In this document: positions 60,827 to 64,000 of the stretch, one piece after another
Position numbering within the stretch: position 1 is the stretch's first letter
Layout of the letters: the number at the start of each line of letters is the position of its first letter
Assembly: GCA_012295275.1 (NCBI GenBank)
Contig: CM022670.1
Location: 10,796,583 to 10,860,582 of the forward strand
Source of the DNA: Chrysomallon squamiferum
Taxonomy: Eukaryota > Mollusca > Gastropoda > Neomphalida > Peltospiridae
Reading direction: 5' to 3'
DNA: 64,000 bases
The notes under the pieces: model-generated
The model's input: the letters and a program-made list of their open reading frames with translations, nothing else
Databases searched by the model: none
Told to the model about the DNA's origin: nothing
Position numbers and translations under genes: made by a program

Positions 60827-62580
60827 TCACTGATTTCGATCATTCATCCTTCTCGTTTTTGGGGGGCTCAGCAAAACGTTTGCCGACACCGAAGTTTCAT
60901 CTGTTTCCATAGAAACCTCACTCGCCTGAGTTTCACGAGTCTCAGATTTGGCAGACGATTTCTTCCTTTTCACTGCTTTGCCTGTTGCCGCCCTGGCTGC
61001 TGTGGCCTGCCACTCGCTCTGTACCTTCAGTCTCAGACTGTGAAGCAGTCGACTCATGCACATGTTGGAGGGCAGATCGGAGACACGGGACATGACCTCC
61101 ATCCTGCACTCGGGACACCTGAACGTGCTGCTCTGACAGAAAACACATTTTGTCGAATTGATCGTCTCCAGCAGTTTCTCCAGACACCGTCGATGAAACG
61201 TGTGCTGACAGGGCAGATACTTGTTGGTATGATCCAAGGTCTGCAGGCAAATGGCACACTCCAGCAGTTTGCCCACTGCATTCGGCATCTTGCTAATAAA
61301 TGCTACAACCAGCTCCTGCAGCTTCCTCTTCAATGTCTGACACAGAGGAACTCGGCAACTGTCGCTGTCGAGCTGGCAGTGTTTGGCATGGTATAGACAC
61401 AGAATTTTGAAGTTTTTGCACGTGGCACAACCTCCTATCAGTCCGATCCTACATTTACGAGTGTGATCCTGCACATACTTCATCTTCATGCAATTCTTAA
61501 TGCGACAGCGAACTTCCGTACAGTGACATGAGTGAACTAATACTGTCATACACTTCTTTAATGTCTTCTTTCTCTCCTCTGATGTTGCTTTCTCTTTCTG
61601 AGTGACATTTTTGTTTTCTGAAGACATTTTACTAGTTTCTTTTTTCTTTTCAGCATCTTCTTTGGCCTATTTATAAAAATAAAATTTTAATTTATCTTTA
61701 TATGTGTGTATATGTATGTATGCATGTGTGCCTCTCTCCTATATATATATACATATACACCTTATAAACATCCAGTTAAACATTCTCAAATTCAAAGCAC
61801 TTTTATAATTGTATGAACCTTATCAGTTTTACTCTTGTGTAATGCAACAATAGAAATCGTGAATTTCTGCCCATCATAATTTCAAACTGGATATTTTGAC
61901 AGCAAAGGCAGAAATAATCACTTACCTTTCTACGAGTTTGAGAGCGAGTAACTATAGTTGAAGGAGGAGTCTGAGAACAACCTCTTCTAAAAGCTGATGC
62001 TGTCTGCTGAGCTACTGATTCTGCTGTTACTCGCAGAGCCTTGTCTGCAGAAGATGAAATCTGGGAATCAGCTGATTTTAGAAGTCTTTTTGTGTGCAAT
62101 CGAGTCCTTGGACCCCCTGTTCGTAAATCAACATGATTTCCTGCTGTGTTTTCTGCTGGAGATGATGTACAGTCAGTGGTAGTTGATTGAGGTTCTGTTG
62201 CTGTAACACACCTTTTTGATGACAACGATGATGATGAATTGGGCTTGGGCACCTGTGCTGACAAAGTTTTTAAAGCAAGAACTGTGGCTTGGGATTCAAT
62301 GTTCAGCTCACATTTGTTTTCCAGGAGTCTGTTAATCCATATGTTAGTTGGTAGGTCCACAATGTTTTTACCTACTGATTTCTTACACTCAGGACATCTC
62401 CAGAAACGAGTCAGCCGTACACGATTCTCTAAACACTCTATGCAAAGTGTGTGTTGGCATGGCAACAGCTTACTGGTGCTGTCTAGAGAATTGTTGCAGG
62501 CTGTGTTATTACACTGTAGGAGAGACAGAAGTGTCTGCTGCTCCATTGCTGTGTGAAATTTCACAACAGCATTTGTGACC
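60827..62580 (-). CDS. RING-TAZ2-RING zinc-finger protein, 5' end probably outside the window
   Basis: Two exons on the minus strand: 62580-61926 (acceptor TTTATTTTCAG) and 61666-60827 (acceptor ATAAATAG), joined in phase across a 259-bp intron; stop TGA at 60829-60827. Counting from the ATG at 62546 the product is 486 residues. RING1: C12, C17, C30, H32, C35, C38, C51, C54, then DLPTNIWINRLLE. Ser/Thr-rich linker. Lys-rich helix (about 208-245). TAZ2: H252/C256/C261/C266, H275/C279/C287/C290, H300/C304/C311/C316, with LCLYHAKHC as in CBP/p300. RING2: C344, C347, C360, H362, H365, C368, C391, C394, then LPSNMCMSRLLHSL. Basic tail KAVKRKKSSAKS, a likely NLS. The frame stays open above the ATG to the acceptor, so it may start further upstream. 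Likely a nuclear E3 ubiquitin ligase or scaffold; that role is inference. Confidence 0.85.
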
Positions 62581-63996
62581 CTGAAAATAAAATGTTTTAA
62601 TTACCACTTGATAAATTTGACATGGTCCTTTTTTTTCTCTTTTTTTTTTTTGTTGTTGTTTTCTATATTTTTATATGCAGGATGTACTTATCTGCTATAA
62701 AGAGTACTTTAAACAAAATTACAAACAGATATACACATTTAACTTTGAATATTATTATAACAATGCACACATCTCATTCTTGCTATATAATAATAGTTAA
62801 TATAATTTAATTTGCATGATGACCACCACCACCCAAAAATCAACATATTATAAAAACAATTATGAATCACCAATATTAAAAATAATAAATTTAAACCTGT
62901 GATGTGATATCTAAACTATTATTTTCTAAAGTTTCCTGAATGGGAGGGGGATATATATCCAAAACATTAAATTCTCAGGCTAAATTCTGACTGTACCAAG
63001 ACAGCTATGTTAACTATCTGATTACCATCAGAACTTTCAGTCTACCTCTCTATCAAATTATTAACCCCCTGTTGTGTCACAGACGTTTTCCTAAGGAAAA
63101 AAAGGAAATAAATAAATGAAAAAATATTAGGCTGATATGTTACAAGTACAACTGTGGATTATACTTTCAGTTTTAATATTTTTCTGGTGATGCTGTACTA
63201 CCTCTTTCAAAAATATTGATACAAACTCTAAGTTTTGTTTATCCAATATCTGAATATGATGTACTAGAAATAATCAATTAAGAGATATGCATGCAAACCA
63301 AACCACAAAATAATAAATAAAAACACAAAAAAGCTATATAATATAATTATATTCAATTATATTGTGCTGTGAAGACGTCTTCATTTCCTTATGAGTTTCT
63401 AAGTCTAACAGTGCTACTTCACGTATGTGTGTAATAGTAACAGCATTACATGATTACTTTTACTACTGTAAAAAATTACAGATGGTTTTGTCTAGAACTG
63501 ATACATCATGTATTACATGCACACCCTGTTGGGGATAACATTAAGTTGATTAACAGTATTCAGTAACAAATACATATCGTTTGTGATAGTTATGCGAACT
63601 ACATTTGTTTCAATATTGGTTATCTCTTAGTTTCTTAAAACAAAGAAAAATGTTACAAAATAATGTAACTGAAGCTGAGTGATGACATGCAGTGATAGGC
63701 AGTTCACAAATGAATTTGAGATTATTTCCACGTCCTTTATTTACAAAATCGAGACTGTGTGTGTCATAAGTTATTTTTATAATCGAATTATATACCTTTT
63801 CTCTTAAAAAAATTCCTTTAAATGCTATGTTTCTGCAAAGGTAGCAAAATCTAAACCGGTATTATGGATATAAGAAGAAAACGGAATTAAGAAAATGGCG
63901 ACTATTTGGGTGCGGAAATAAAAAAATTGTAACAAAACAGTCTGTCCGCAGGGTTAAACAAAAGAACTACGGCGAAAGAAATATACTGATACTTAC
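62581..63996 (-). other. Probable first intron of the RING-TAZ gene
   Basis: On the minus strand GTAAGT starts at 63996, so the last bases of an upstream exon (TCTT) may sit at 64000-63997. The next usable acceptor is at 62581. The sequence between is AT-rich with no other exon seen. AAAATGGCGAC at about 63892-63902 is a YY1-like word often found near promoters, so the transcription start is probably just right of the window. Confidence 0.5.
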
Positions 63997-64000
63997 AAGA

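Noticed and set aside
60942-61396. Other frames across the RING-TAZ exon, 75 to 118 codons
   Set aside because: Antisense or shifted shadows of the real frame, which alone gives zinc-finger domains.
63368-63386. TGTGAAGACGTCTTCA, sharing TGTGAAGACGTC with the PPID intron palindrome
   Set aside because: Only 12 bases are shared and part of them is self-palindromic; too short to call a repeat family.

Overview
The window is nuclear DNA from an animal. It is very AT-rich, its genes have many small exons separated by long introns with GT...AG borders, and it is full of simple repeats. Codon use, gene content (an insulin-pathway RabGAP, cyclophilin-40, Nup54) and the microsatellite-rich introns fit an invertebrate bilaterian. 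A lophotrochozoan, perhaps a mollusc, is my guess; the sequence alone does not prove it. I see no bacterial, viral or organellar genes.

Five genes were assembled by joining exons at splice sites and checking that reading phase is kept throughout. (1) Plus strand, entering from outside the window and ending at 29039: a TBC1D1/TBC1D4 (AS160)-type RabGAP, 17 visible exons, 1142 visible residues. (2) Minus strand, 43848 down to 36934: an AN1 zinc-finger protein of the ZFAND2B/AIRAPL type, 11 exons, 270 residues, with UIM-like motifs and a C-terminal CaaX-like box. (3) Plus strand, 43958-50307: cyclophilin-40 (PPID), 11 exons, 366 residues. (4) Plus strand, 51549-57304: nucleoporin Nup54, 11 exons, 560 residues. 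(5) Minus strand, from beyond the right edge down to 60827: a RING-TAZ2-RING protein, an architecture I do not recognise from any described family.

Layout: the RabGAP and ZFAND2 genes converge on an AT-rich intergenic region of about 7 kb. ZFAND2 and PPID are divergent, with start codons only 109 bp apart, so they probably share one promoter. Both products work in protein quality control: Cyp40 is an Hsp90 co-chaperone, and ZFAND2B acts with p97 and the proteasome. PPID and NUP54 are tandem, 1.2 kb apart. NUP54 and the RING-TAZ gene converge across about 3.5 kb.

Two things stand out. First, the RING-TAZ2-RING gene keeps all twelve zinc ligands of a CBP/p300-type TAZ2 domain, with none of the rest of CBP/p300, between two RINGs that resemble those of SH3RF/POSH. 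Second, several introns carry short tandem arrays whose repeat unit contains the neighbouring exon's own splice site: PPID exon 5 acceptor, ZFAND2 exon 8 donor and acceptor, RabGAP exon 15 acceptor and NUP54 exon 9 acceptor. These arrays line up decoy splice sites next to the real one in four unrelated genes. A 79-bp perfect palindrome lies in PPID intron 1.
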